From positions 1 to 64,000 of the forward strand of contig NZ_JAVRIB010000012.1 in assembly GCF_031846275.1 (NCBI RefSeq): a DNA stretch of 64,000 nt. Reading direction: 5' to 3'. A model generated the notes under the pieces. It did no database searches and was not told the DNA's origin. It worked only from the letters and a program-made list of their open reading frames with translations. The translations under genes were made by a program, and so were the position numbers. This document shows positions 46,056 to 54,164 of the stretch, piece by piece. The DNA comes from Spectribacter hydrogenoxidans (lineage in GTDB: Bacteria; Pseudomonadota; Gammaproteobacteria; Nevskiales; Salinisphaeraceae). How positions within the stretch are numbered: the first letter of the stretch is position 1; the number at the start of each line of letters is the position of its first letter.

Positions 46056-46083
46056 TTGACACGTGCGCTGCACGCCCTAGAAT
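46056..46083 (+). promoter_or_regulatory. Sigma-70 promoter of tRNA-Gly
   Basis: TTGACA (46056-46061) and TAGAAT (46078-46083) are separated by 16 bases and lie 14 bases upstream of the mature tRNA 5' end. It is the best promoter in the window. Confidence 0.88.
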
Positions 46084-46097
46084 ACGCGGCGAATTAG

Positions 46098-46172
46098 GCG
46101 GGAATAGCTCAGTGGTAGAGCACAACCTTGCCAAGGTTGGGGTCGCGAGTTCGAATCTCGTTTCCCGCTCCA
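46098..46172 (+). tRNA. glyW: tRNA-Gly (anticodon GCC)
   Basis: A 75-base cloverleaf: acceptor GCGGGAA pairs with TTCCCGC, D-arm AGCTCAGTGGTAGAGC, anticodon loop CTTGCCAAG, T-arm GCGAGTTCGAATCTCGT, discriminator T and an encoded CCA. The location after pgsA and before tRNA-Cys and tRNA-Leu equals E. coli glyW-cysT-leuZ. It has its own promoter and is followed by a terminator at 46204. Confidence 0.97.
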
Positions 46173-46203
46173 GTTTGCAATGCGACTGCAGCGATCAAGC
46201 CTC

Positions 46204-46225
46204 GTCCCGACGGTCGGGGCTTTTT
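46204..46225 (+). terminator. Terminator after tRNA-Gly
   Basis: GTCCCGA pairs with TCGGGGC around a three-base loop (one T-G pair), followed by TTTTT at 46221-46225. It would separate tRNA-Gly from the next tRNA genes, unlike the continuous E. coli operon. Confidence 0.75.
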
Positions 46226-46268
46226 CGTTGATGCCGGTGAGATAGGCTGTATCCAGCGGTCGCAATAG

Positions 46269-46304
46269 ACGAAGACAGCTGATTTTGGCCTGGTGGCAGA
46301 GTGG
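46269..46304 (+). pseudogene. 5' fragment of tRNA-Cys (truncated duplicate)
   Basis: This 36-base segment matches 46443-46478, which covers the upstream sequence and first 18 bases of tRNA-Cys, at 32 positions; the tRNA part GGCCTGGTGGCAGAGTGG is identical. After it the sequence departs from the tRNA. No matching 3' half is visible within the 170 bases to the real gene, so it is not a functional tRNA. It looks like a partial duplication or a remnant of recombination. Confidence 0.8.
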
Positions 46305-46442
46305 GTGAGCCGGAAACAGACGAATCACGGATTCGTCCCGGCAAACGCTCGCGGCAGGACGCCGCGGGCCGGGTTTCTTGGTGAGGCCACGACGGCCGAA
46401 CCTAGAAACTGCGCGCCGCGATTGACCGGCCGACAGCGTATA
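46305..46442. other. Unassigned spacer between tRNA-Cys copies
   Basis: About 140 bases without a gene. A perfect small hairpin, ACGAATC-ACG-GATTCGT, is at 46320-46336. TTGACC at 46422 could be a -35 element for tRNA-Cys, but the spacing to any -10 is poor. Confidence 0.5.
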
Positions 46443-46460
46443 ACGAAGATAACCGACTTT

Positions 46461-46534
46461 GGCCTGGTGGCAGAGTGGTGATGCAGCGGCCTGCAAAGCC
46501 GCGTACCTCGGTTCGATTCCGGGCCAGGCCTCCA
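46461..46534 (+). tRNA. cysT: tRNA-Cys (anticodon GCA)
   Basis: A 74-base cloverleaf with acceptor GGCCTGG/CCAGGCC, anticodon loop CCTGCAAAG (GCA), T-arm TCGGTTCGATTCCGG and an encoded CCA after a T discriminator. Its position matches E. coli cysT. Confidence 0.96.
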
Positions 46535-46605
46535 CCTTTTCCTTGCCGTTCCCCCGCGGCCCTGTCGCGCCACCGCCGGTGCGGCCTGCGCTAGAATAAT
46601 CGCAG

Positions 46606-46692
46606 GCCCAGGTGGCGAAACCGGTAAACGCTGCGGACTTAAAATCCGCTGGTAGTAATACCTTGTGGGTTCGAGTCCCACCCTGGGCACCA
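46606..46692 (+). tRNA. leuZ: tRNA-Leu (anticodon TAA)
   Basis: An 87-base type II tRNA: acceptor GCCCAGG/CCTGGGC, anticodon loop ACTTAAAAT (TAA), a long variable arm (CTGGTAGTAATACCTTG), T-arm TGGGTTCGAGTCCCA and encoded CCA after an A discriminator. TAGAAT at 46592-46597 may be its -10 element. Position matches E. coli leuZ. Confidence 0.96.
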
Positions 46693-46758
46693 AGGCATGG
46701 GGCGGTTGCCCGCGCGGGTGCCGCATCCACCGCCTGTTGTTTGCAGGGAATCCTTGAT

Positions 46759-47379
46759 TTGACGCAATCCAGTGCAGGACTGACCGTGCAATCGCTGGCC
46801 TGTGCGCGGGGCCGCCGGGTGCTGTTCGAGCAGCTCGACATGACGCTGATGCCGGGCCAGGCGGTGCGGGTGACCGGTGACAACGGGCGCGGCAAGACCA
46901 CGTTGTTGCGCACCCTTGCCGGTCTGCGTCTGCCCCATGCGGGCAGGGTGTGCTGGGCGGGCCGGGACGTGCACACGGAGGACGCCTTCGCCGACGGCGA
47001 TCTGCTGTATCTGGGCCACGAAAATGCCCTCAATCCCGATCTCACGGCGGTGGAAAACCTGACTGCCCTGCGAGCCCTGCACGGTTGCCGCGGCGACATC
47101 CGGGCCGGTCTGCAGCGCTTCGGTGTAGAGGCGACCGCCGATCGCCCCTGCCGGACGTTGTCCGCCGGCCAGCGCCGGCGCAGCGCGCTGGCCCGGCTGT
47201 GTCTGGATGGCGCCAGACTGTGGTTGCTCGACGAGCCGGCAGCGGCGCTGGACGCAGCGGCCCGACAGGTGCTCGGTGACGTGATCGGCGCGCATGTGGC
47301 TGCCGGCGGTCTGGCCTTGTTCACCACCCATGAGGCGCTGGAGATCCCGCAAACCCCGGTTCGATCGCTGACGCTATGA
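46759..47379 (+). CDS. ccmA: Cytochrome c maturation ATPase CcmA
   Basis: The 206-residue ABC ATPase drives release of haem-loaded CcmE with CcmB, CcmC and CcmD. Walker A is GDNGRGKTT, the signature LSAGQRRRSALARL, and Walker B LWLLDEPAAALD. The start is TTG at 46759, preceded by CAGGGAA; the longer frame from 46612 runs through the tRNA-Leu gene and is not credible. It is the first gene of the ccm operon, whose genes mostly overlap by four bases. Length matches E. coli CcmA (207). Confidence 0.95.
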   Translation: MTQSSAGLTVQSLACARGRRVLFEQLDMTLMPGQAVRVTGDNGRGKTTLLRTLAGLRLPHAGRVCWAGRDVHTEDAFADGDLLYLGHENALNPDLTAVENLTALRALHGCRGDIRAGLQRFGVEATADRPCRTLSAGQRRRSALARLCLDGARLWLLDEPAAALDAAARQVLGDVIGAHVAAGGLALFTTHEALEIPQTPVRSLTL

Positions 47380-48041
47380 GCGGATTTCTGGCCATGCTCC
47401 GGCGCGACCTGCTGTTGCTTGCCCGTCAGCGCGGCGAGGCGGTGCACCACGTGCTGTTCTTTCTGCTGCTGGTGGCACTGTTTCCGCTGGGCACGCGACC
47501 GGCGCCGGATCTGCTGCTGTCGGTGGCCCCGGCGCTGATGTGGATGGCGGCACTGCTGGCCGCGCTGCTGTCGCTCGACCGCCTGTTCCGCCCCGATCTG
47601 GAAGACGGCACGCTGGAACAGCTGCTGCTGTCGCGCGAGCCGCTGGCGCTGCTGGTGCTGGCCAAGGTGGCAGCCTACTGGCTCGGGGGCGGGCTGATCT
47701 TCGTGCTGGTTTCACCGCTGGTGGCTCTGCTTCTGGGGGTATCGGCCCAGGCCATTCCGATTATCATGCTGAGCTTGTTACTGGGTACGCCGGTGCTGGG
47801 CCTGATCGGCGCCATCGGTGTGGCGCTCACACTCGGCCTGCAGCGGGCCGGGGTGCTGCTGAGTCTGCTGGTGTTCCCGCTCTATGTGCCGGTACTCATT
47901 TTCGGGGCCGGCGCCATGCAGGCGGCAATCGAGGGATTGTCCGCCGCCGGGCCGCTCTACATGCTGGGCGGTCTTCTGCTGCTGGCGATGTCGCTGGCAC
48001 CACTGGCCGCCGCAGCGGCCCTCAGAATCAGTCTGGAGTAG
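47376..48041 (+). CDS. ccmB: Cytochrome c maturation permease CcmB
   Basis: The 221-residue integral membrane protein has six predicted helices (for example FFLLLVALFPLGTRPA and LGLIGAIGVALTLGLQRAGV) and the family start FLAMLRRDLLLLARQRGEAV. It forms the ABC complex with CcmA. FRPDLEDGTLEQLLLSREPL is diagnostic for CcmB. Its ATG overlaps the ccmA stop. Nothing suggests it is degraded. Confidence 0.96.
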   Translation: MSGFLAMLRRDLLLLARQRGEAVHHVLFFLLLVALFPLGTRPAPDLLLSVAPALMWMAALLAALLSLDRLFRPDLEDGTLEQLLLSREPLALLVLAKVAAYWLGGGLIFVLVSPLVALLLGVSAQAIPIIMLSLLLGTPVLGLIGAIGVALTLGLQRAGVLLSLLVFPLYVPVLIFGAGAMQAAIEGLSAAGPLYMLGGLLLLAMSLAPLAAAAALRISLE

Positions 48042-48071
48042 GGATCGCGTGCACGACCGGGTTGTCTGTAG

Positions 48072-48812
48072 ATGCTGATGCGCTGGTTTCACCAACTGGG
48101 GTCGCCGCCGTATTTTCAGTCGCTGGCGCGGCGCCTGTCGCCGTGGCTGGCGGTGCCGGCGGTTCTGCTGACCGCGTGGGGCTTCTACGCCGGCCTGGTG
48201 CATGCACCGCCGGACTACCAGCAGGGCGACGCCTTCCGCATCATCTACGTGCACGTGCCGGCCGCCTGGCTGTCGCTGTTCGTGTATACCGCCATGGCGG
48301 TGGCCGGGGCCGTCGCGCTGGTCTGGCGGATGAAGGTGGCCGAGGCCTTCGTGATTGCCGCGGCGCCGATCGGTGCCAGCTTTACCTTCCTGGCTCTGGT
48401 CACGGGGTCGATCTGGGGCAAGCCGATGTGGGGTACCTGGTGGGTCTGGGACGCGCGGCTCACCTCCGAACTGATCCTGCTGTTTCTCTACCTCGGCGTG
48501 ATTGCGCTGGAAAACGCGATCGAGGAACCCCGCAGCGCCGCCCGTGCCGCATCCCTGCTGGCCATTGTGGGCGTAGTCAACGTGCCGATCATCCACTACT
48601 CGGTGGAGTGGTGGAATACACTGCATCAGGGCCCGACGGTGACCCGCTTCGACGCGCCCGCCATCGAGTGGTCGATGTTGCTGCCGCTGCTGGTCAGCGC
48701 ACTGGGATTCACGCTGCTGTTCGCGTGGCTGGTGCTGGTGCGCATGCGGGTGGTGCTGCTGCGGCGCGAGGCCGGTTCGCGCTGGGTCCGGGAATGGTTG
48801 CAGAACCCATGA
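48072..48812 (+). CDS. ccmC: Haem transfer protein CcmC
   Basis: The 246-residue membrane protein loads haem onto CcmE. It has six helices and the periplasmic tryptophan-rich WWD motif in KPMWGTWWVWDARLTSELIL, flanked by the axial histidine regions YVHVPAAWLS and IIHYSVEWWNTLHQGPTV. The start is 48072 or 48078; both are weakly supported by ribosome sites. The gap of 30 bases from ccmB is the longest in the operon. Its TGA overlaps the ccmD ATG. Confidence 0.96.
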   Translation: MLMRWFHQLGSPPYFQSLARRLSPWLAVPAVLLTAWGFYAGLVHAPPDYQQGDAFRIIYVHVPAAWLSLFVYTAMAVAGAVALVWRMKVAEAFVIAAAPIGASFTFLALVTGSIWGKPMWGTWWVWDARLTSELILLFLYLGVIALENAIEEPRSAARAASLLAIVGVVNVPIIHYSVEWWNTLHQGPTVTRFDAPAIEWSMLLPLLVSALGFTLLFAWLVLVRMRVVLLRREAGSRWVREWLQNP

Positions 48813-48961
48813 GCGATTGGTGGTCGATGGGCGGTTACGGTGCCTACGTGTGGAGCAGTTTCGGCATTGCCGCGGTCGTACTGGTCTGGAACATGCTCTG
48901 GCCCTACGTACAGTTGAGGCAGTTGCGCCGACGGCTGCGCCAGGAGGAGGAACAGGTTTGA
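48809..48961 (+). CDS. ccmD: Haem exporter small subunit CcmD
   Basis: A 50-residue protein, MSDWWSMGGYGAYVWSSFGI..., with one membrane helix and a basic C-terminal tail (LRQLRRRLRQ). This is the usual CcmD pattern; it stabilises the CcmABC-CcmE complex. It is easy to miss because it is small. It overlaps ccmC at its start and ccmE at its stop. Confidence 0.93.
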   Translation: MSDWWSMGGYGAYVWSSFGIAAVVLVWNMLWPYVQLRQLRRRLRQEEEQV

Positions 48962-49422
48962 CCCCGAAACGACGCCGGCGACTGACGCTGGTGGGACTGT
49001 TGCTGCTGGGTATCGGCGGCGCGGTTGCCCTGATGCTCACCGCGTTCAATGAGAACCTGATGTATTTCTATCAGCCCAGCATGGTGGCCGCCGGCGAGGC
49101 GCCGCAGGGGGCGCGATTCCGTATCGGCGGCCTGGTGGAAACGGGCAGTGTGGAGCGGGCCGACGATGGTCTGCTGGTGCAGTTCACCCTGGCCGACTGC
49201 GATGCCGCGGTGCCGGTCCGCTATCGCGGTATCCTGCCGGACCTGTTTCGCGAAGGGCAGGGCATCGTCGCCTACGGACAACTGGACGAACAGGGCGTGT
49301 TTGCCGCCGACGAGGTGCTGGCCAAGCACGACGAGAACTACATGTCACCGGAAGTGGAGGAAGCCCTGAGCAAGCCGGATGGCCAGTCCTGCATGCCGGC
49401 CAGCATGGGTGCCTCGCTGTGA
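48958..49422 (+). CDS. ccmE: Haem chaperone CcmE
   Basis: The 154-residue, membrane-anchored periplasmic protein carries haem covalently. H124 in AKHDENYM, with Y128, equals the H130/Y134 haem site of E. coli. One N-terminal helix (about 8-28) is followed by an OB-fold domain. The start is TTG at 48958, preceded by AGGAGGAACAGG and overlapping the ccmD stop; an upstream frame has no better start. TTG starts also occur at ccmA in this operon. Confidence 0.95.
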   Translation: MTPKRRRRLTLVGLLLLGIGGAVALMLTAFNENLMYFYQPSMVAAGEAPQGARFRIGGLVETGSVERADDGLLVQFTLADCDAAVPVRYRGILPDLFREGQGIVAYGQLDEQGVFAADEVLAKHDENYMSPEVEEALSKPDGQSCMPASMGASL

Positions 49423-51377
49423 TCGTCGAGCTGGGTCATTTCGCCCTGGTGCTGGCCCTGTGCCTGTCATTGGTGCAGGCGGTGGTGCCGATGCTGGGGT
49501 ATCGCACCGGACGGACCGATCTGATGGGCATGGCCATGCCGGCGGCCTCCGGGCAGTTCGTGTTCCTGGCCCTGGCGTTCGCGGCACTGGGCTGGGCGTT
49601 CCTGCAGAACGACTTCTCGGTGGCGTATGTCGCCGCCAATTCCAATACCGAGCTTCCCTGGTATTACCGCCTGGCCGCCATCTGGGGTGCCCATGAGGGG
49701 TCGCTGCTGTTGTGGGTGACCATGCTGGCGGGCTGGAGTCTGGCCGTTGCCGCCTTCAGCCGTTCCCTGCCCACTGATGTCGCTGCCTGCGTGCTGGCGG
49801 TCATGGGCATGGTCAGTGTGGGCTTTCTGCTGTTCACGCTGGGCACGTCCAATCCGTTCGAACGACTGTTTCCGGCTGCGGCCGAGGGTCGTGACCTGAA
49901 TCCGCTGCTGCAGGATCCGGGGCTGATCATCCATCCGCCGCTGCTCTACATGGGCTATGTGGGCTTTGCGGTGGCGTTCGCGTTTGCCATTACCGCCCTG
50001 ATCACCGGCCGGGTCGACAGCGCCTGGACTCGCTGGACCCGCCCGTGGACCACCGCGGCCTGGCTGTTTCTTACCATCGGCATCACCCTGGGCAGCTGGT
50101 GGGCCTACAACGAACTCGGCTGGGGCGGCTGGTGGTTCTGGGACCCGGTGGAGAACGCGTCCTTCATGCCCTGGCTGGTGGGCACCGCGCTGATCCATTC
50201 CCTGGCGGTGACCGAGAAACGCGGCATCTTCCAGAGCTGGACCGTGTTGCTGGCGATCAGCGCGTTCGCGCTGTCGCTGCTGGGCACGTTCCTGGTGCGT
50301 TCCGGCGTGCTGGTGTCGGTACATGCCTTTGCCACCGATCCGGCCCGCGGCGTCTACATCCTGCTGTTCTTCGCCGTGGTGGTAGGTGGCTCGCTGCTGC
50401 TCTACGCGGCCCGGGCACCGAAACTTGCTCGCGGGGACACGCCCGTCAAGGCGCTCTCGCGCGAGGGCCTGCTGCTGCTCAACAACCTTTTTCTGGTGGT
50501 GTCGGCGGCGGCCGTACTGCTGGGCACGCTCTATCCGCTGGTGGCGGATGCCCTGGGTCTGGGCCGGATCTCGGTGGGACCGCCGTACTTCAATACCGTG
50601 TTCGTGCCGCTGACCGTGCCGCTGGTCATTCTCTGCGGCTTCGGCGGCGCAATGGCCTGGAAGCGCACCCGCTGGCAGGTGTTGCGTGACCGGCTCTGGC
50701 TGCCGGCGCTGGCTGCAACCGTTGCCGGCGTGGGCCTGTCCTGGGTGACACTGGGCACCGGCGGGGTGGTAGCGACGGCCGGCTGCATGGTCGGTTTCTG
50801 GGCCATTGCCACGGCCATGGAGGAGCTCTGGTACCGCCGCCGCACCAGCTGGTCCCGCGGCGTGCTGGGCATGACCATGGCGCACGCCGGCGTGGGCGTG
50901 ATGGTGATCGGCATCACCCTGGTTACCGCGTTCGGCCTGGATCGGGATGCCAGTCTGGCGGTGGGCGAAAGCAAGACGATGGCCGGCTACCGGTTCACCT
51001 TCGAGGGCACCGAGGAGCAGTCGGGACCCAACTACGTCGCGCAGGTCGGCCACGTCGCCATTAGCGATGGGGATGGCAATGCCATCGCGACCGTGCATCC
51101 GGAAAAACGGCGCTATCCCACCCGCGGCAACGTGATGACCGAATCCGGTGTGCACAGCAATCTGTTCCGGGATCTGTACGTGTCGCTGGGCGAGCCTCTG
51201 CAGCAGGGCGGCTGGTCGCTGCGCCTGTTCTACCGGCCATTCGTGCTATGGATATGGCTGGGCGGGCTGCTGATGATGCTGGGGGGCATCCTGGCGACGA
51301 CCGATCCCCGCTATCGACGCCTGCGTCAGCGCGAACGCCAGCGGGCCGACAGCCACGCCGTCGCCGCCGGCGCCTGA
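49419..51377 (+). CDS. ccmF: Haem lyase subunit CcmF
   Basis: The 652-residue polytopic protein joins haem to apocytochrome c with CcmH. It has many hydrophobic helices and the WWD motif WWAYNELGWGGWWFWDPVEN, and histidines in IIHPPLLYMGY and LIHSLAVTEKRG that serve as haem ligands in the family. The start is GTG, overlapping the ccmE stop. Its stop overlaps the ccmG ATG by one base. Length is typical. Confidence 0.97.
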   Translation: MIVELGHFALVLALCLSLVQAVVPMLGYRTGRTDLMGMAMPAASGQFVFLALAFAALGWAFLQNDFSVAYVAANSNTELPWYYRLAAIWGAHEGSLLLWVTMLAGWSLAVAAFSRSLPTDVAACVLAVMGMVSVGFLLFTLGTSNPFERLFPAAAEGRDLNPLLQDPGLIIHPPLLYMGYVGFAVAFAFAITALITGRVDSAWTRWTRPWTTAAWLFLTIGITLGSWWAYNELGWGGWWFWDPVENASFMPWLVGTALIHSLAVTEKRGIFQSWTVLLAISAFALSLLGTFLVRSGVLVSVHAFATDPARGVYILLFFAVVVGGSLLLYAARAPKLARGDTPVKALSREGLLLLNNLFLVVSAAAVLLGTLYPLVADALGLGRISVGPPYFNTVFVPLTVPLVILCGFGGAMAWKRTRWQVLRDRLWLPALAATVAGVGLSWVTLGTGGVVATAGCMVGFWAIATAMEELWYRRRTSWSRGVLGMTMAHAGVGVMVIGITLVTAFGLDRDASLAVGESKTMAGYRFTFEGTEEQSGPNYVAQVGHVAISDGDGNAIATVHPEKRRYPTRGNVMTESGVHSNLFRDLYVSLGEPLQQGGWSLRLFYRPFVLWIWLGGLLMMLGGILATTDPRYRRLRQRERQRADSHAVAAGA

Positions 51378-51913
51378 TGCGGCTCAGCTTTGTCCTCCCC
51401 GCGCTGGTCGTGGTGGTCCTGATCGGGCTGCTCGGCTACGGCCTGACGCGCAATCCGTCGGAACTGCCGTCGGCGCTGCTGGATCAGCCGGCGCCGGCTT
51501 TTTCCGTGGCGCGTCTCGAGGCGCCCGATCAGTTGATTACCCAGGAGGCGTTTGCCGGCCGGGTCGCGGTGTTCAATGTCTGGGCCAGCTGGTGCGTGGC
51601 CTGCCGGGCCGAACATGCACTGATCGAGGAACTTGCCGAGCGTGGCGAGGTGGCCGTTTACGGCCTGAATTACAAGGACGATCGGGCCACGGCGATGCAG
51701 TGGCTGGATCGCTATGGCGACCCGTTCGTGGCCAGCGCCTTCGACCCGCAGGGGCAGGTCGGCATCGACTACGGTGTGGCGGCGGTGCCGGAGACTTTCA
51801 TTATCGATGCCGAGGGCATCATCCGTTTCAAACAGGTGGGCCCGGTGGACCGCGAGACGCTGGAGCAGACGCTACTGCCGCTGGTGGCGCGACTGAAGGA
51901 GGAGGCTGCGTGA
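51377..51913 (+). CDS. ccmG: Thiol:disulfide interchange protein CcmG/DsbE
   Basis: The 178-residue protein is anchored by one N-terminal helix (about 4-22) and has a periplasmic thioredoxin domain with the active site WASWCVACRAEH (C73, C76) and the cis-proline region AVPETFIID. It reduces CcmH or apocytochrome for haem attachment. The dipeptide between the cysteines (VA) differs from the commoner PT/PP, which may alter its redox potential. The ATG overlaps the ccmF stop. Confidence 0.96.
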   Translation: MRLSFVLPALVVVVLIGLLGYGLTRNPSELPSALLDQPAPAFSVARLEAPDQLITQEAFAGRVAVFNVWASWCVACRAEHALIEELAERGEVAVYGLNYKDDRATAMQWLDRYGDPFVASAFDPQGQVGIDYGVAAVPETFIIDAEGIIRFKQVGPVDRETLEQTLLPLVARLKEEAA

Positions 51914-52353
51914 AGGTCGTTGTGTCGGTGCTTTTTCTCATTTTCAGCAGCATCGCCGCGGCAGCGCCGCCCGCCCTGGACGAGGCGCAGACCCATCGTT
52001 ACCACCAGCTGATCGATCAGGTACGTTGCCTGGTCTGCCAGAACCGCACCATCGCCGAATCCGACGCGCCGCTGGCGGCGGATCTGCGCGACATCATCGG
52101 CCGGCAGATCGCTGCCGGGCGCTCCAACGAGGAGATCAAGAATTATCTGGTGCAACGCTACGGTGAATGGGTGCTGTACAAGCCGCGTTTCTCGGCCGCC
52201 ACCTGGATTTTGTGGCTGGGTCCGGCGGCACTGCTGCTGGCGGCGCTGGTGAGCGCGATACTGCTTTGGCGGCGGACCGGGCGGCGCGCCGAGCCGCCGG
52301 CACCGGATGAAGACTCGCTGGCACGGATTCTCGACGATGAGCGTCGGTCATGA
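51910..52353 (+). CDS. ccmH: Cytochrome c maturation protein CcmH (CcmL)
   Basis: The 147-residue protein has a signal sequence (about 1-19), the redox motif RCLVCQNRTI with C40 and C43, and a C-terminal membrane helix (WILWLGPAALLLAALVSAIL). It prepares the haem-binding cysteines of apocytochromes. It starts with GTG and overlaps ccmG and ccmI. The E. coli CcmH is a fusion with the CcmI-like part; here the two are separate genes. Confidence 0.96.
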   Translation: MKVVVSVLFLIFSSIAAAAPPALDEAQTHRYHQLIDQVRCLVCQNRTIAESDAPLAADLRDIIGRQIAAGRSNEEIKNYLVQRYGEWVLYKPRFSAATWILWLGPAALLLAALVSAILLWRRTGRRAEPPAPDEDSLARILDDERRS

Positions 52354-53168
52354 TCGTGTGGTTCTGGGTGCTGGCCGGACTGATGGCGGTGATCGCGGCG
52401 GGCGGCCTGTTATGGCCGCTCTGGCGGGCGGGATGGCGCGGCAGTTCGCGGCGCGAAGCCAATATCCAGGCCTATCGTGACCGTGTTCGCGAGCTTGACG
52501 CCGAGGTGGCGAGTGGCCGCATATCCGAGGAGGAGGCGGCGTCGCTCAAGGCCGAACTGGGCCGACGTCTGGTGCATGAAGCTGGCGACGAGGAAGCGTC
52601 GGCGACGCCGGTCCGAGTTCGACCCTGGGGCACCTCGCTGTGTCTGATCCTGCTGGTGCCGGTGCTGGCAGTCATCGTTTACGGGTCGGTTGGCGAATGG
52701 CAGCTGGCCACCGGTAATGACCAGCCGCCGCTGCCGGTGATGATCGAACGCCTGGAATCCCGGCTTGCCAGCCGCCCGGAGGATGCCCGGGCCTGGATGT
52801 TTCTCGGGCAGGCTTATTCCAGTCAGGAACGGCCGGCCGACGCGGCCGAGGCCTTCCGGCGTGCCAACGAGCTGGTCGAGCAGCCGGAGGCGTCCCTGCT
52901 GGTGCGTGAGGCCGAGGCGTTGGCCACCGCCAACGGCGGGCAGCTTCAGGGTCGGGCACAGGCGCTGTTCGATCAGGCGCTGGAACAGGATCCCGACAAT
53001 GGCCTGGCACTCTGGTATGCCGGGATGGCAGCGATCCAGTCGGAGCAACCGCAGGACGCCCGGCTCCACTGGCAGCGACTGCTTAAACAGGATCTGCCCG
53101 ACGATTTCCGGGCGGTGGTCGAACGCAGCCTTGAACGGATTGATGCAGCGCCGCAATCGGGCTCCTGA
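52350..53168 (+). CDS. ccmI: Cytochrome c biogenesis protein CcmI
   Basis: The 272-residue protein starts with two membrane helices (about 3-25 and 92-112) and has a periplasmic TPR part (ARAWMFLGQAYSSQERPADA, NGLALWYAGMAAIQ). CcmI holds apocytochrome c near the CcmFH complex. It is shorter than many homologues (about 400), having fewer TPR units and no long C-terminal domain. It is the last gene of the operon; its ATG overlaps the ccmH stop. Confidence 0.93.
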   Translation: MIVWFWVLAGLMAVIAAGGLLWPLWRAGWRGSSRREANIQAYRDRVRELDAEVASGRISEEEAASLKAELGRRLVHEAGDEEASATPVRVRPWGTSLCLILLVPVLAVIVYGSVGEWQLATGNDQPPLPVMIERLESRLASRPEDARAWMFLGQAYSSQERPADAAEAFRRANELVEQPEASLLVREAEALATANGGQLQGRAQALFDQALEQDPDNGLALWYAGMAAIQSEQPQDARLHWQRLLKQDLPDDFRAVVERSLERIDAAPQSGS

Positions 53169-53233
53169 CGCGGTTGTCACCCCCCGGGAAACGGGTTAGG
53201 GTCGCCGGCGTCACCCCCGCACGACGCCCGCGC

Positions 53234-54115
53234 ATGGCCGACGCCACCGTTATCGAACTCGATCGACTGCCCGCCATCGTTCCCACCTATCTGCGTGCCG
53301 CGCTCACCTTCAGCGGCGGGCTGGGTCCCGACGCCACGATCCCCGACATTGAATGCCGCGTGCCCGGCGTATCGATCGACCCGGATCTGCTGCAACGCTA
53401 CGCCGAGGTCTGCGGGTTCTCGCCGGACAGCGACGACGTACCGATCACGCTGCCGCACGTGCTGGCGTTCCCGGTTCACATGGCCGTGCTCACGCACCGT
53501 GAATTCCCGCTCAAGCTGCTGGGACTGGTGCATGTGCGCAATCGCATCACCCAGCACCGCGCGCCGGCGGTCGGGGAAGCGCTGGATCTGGTGGTGCGTG
53601 TCGGCGGTCATCGGGATGTGCACAACGGCATCGAGTTCGACATGGAAACGGTGATGACCGACGCTTCGGGCAACACCGTCTGGGATTCGACCAGCACCAT
53701 GCTCTCCCGCGGTAGTGGCAAGGGTCGGCGTTCGGGACGGGGCGACAAGTCGCCACCGTCGATACCGGAACAGGGTCGCTACGGGCGCTGGGAAGCACCC
53801 GCCGATATCGGCCGGCGCTACGCCGGGGTGGCGGGCGACGTCAATCCGATTCATCTGTCCGCGTTGTCGGCCAAGCTGTTCGGCTTTCCGCGGGCGATTG
53901 CGCACGGTATGTGGCTCAAGGCGCGGACAGCTGCGGAGATACAGGCCGAGCTACCGGATGGCGCGCATACCCTGGAAGTCGCCTTCAAGCGGCCGGTGCT
54001 GCTCCCGGGTTCGGTGATGCTCAAGTACGATGCGGGCGAGACTGGAATCGAATTTGCACTGATCAAGCCTGATTCGGACATCGTGCACATGACCGGATCC
54101 GTGCGCCACACATGA
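53234..54115 (+). CDS. MaoC-like acyl dehydratase
   Basis: The 293-residue protein has two hotdog units. The C-terminal unit holds the hydratase 2 motif RYAGVAGDVNPIHLSALSAK with catalytic-type Asp and His, then GFPRAIAHGMWLKA. The N-terminal unit is degenerate. Such enzymes hydrate trans-2-enoyl-CoA to 3R-hydroxyacyl-CoA. The start at 53234 (MADATVIEL) is preferred; the frame from 53174 adds non-conserved residues. It is close to ccmI and galU but shares no pathway with them. Confidence 0.88.
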   Translation: MADATVIELDRLPAIVPTYLRAALTFSGGLGPDATIPDIECRVPGVSIDPDLLQRYAEVCGFSPDSDDVPITLPHVLAFPVHMAVLTHREFPLKLLGLVHVRNRITQHRAPAVGEALDLVVRVGGHRDVHNGIEFDMETVMTDASGNTVWDSTSTMLSRGSGKGRRSGRGDKSPPSIPEQGRYGRWEAPADIGRRYAGVAGDVNPIHLSALSAKLFGFPRAIAHGMWLKARTAAEIQAELPDGAHTLEVAFKRPVLLPGSVMLKYDAGETGIEFALIKPDSDIVHMTGSVRHT

Positions 54116-54164
54116 TTGGTGTTGGCGCCCGTTGACGGTTCCCGCGCACCAGAAAGGAACAGCC

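Noticed and set aside
46612..46758. A longer CcmA N-terminus
   Set aside because: It would translate the tRNA-Leu gene; the TTG at 46759 gives the normal family length.
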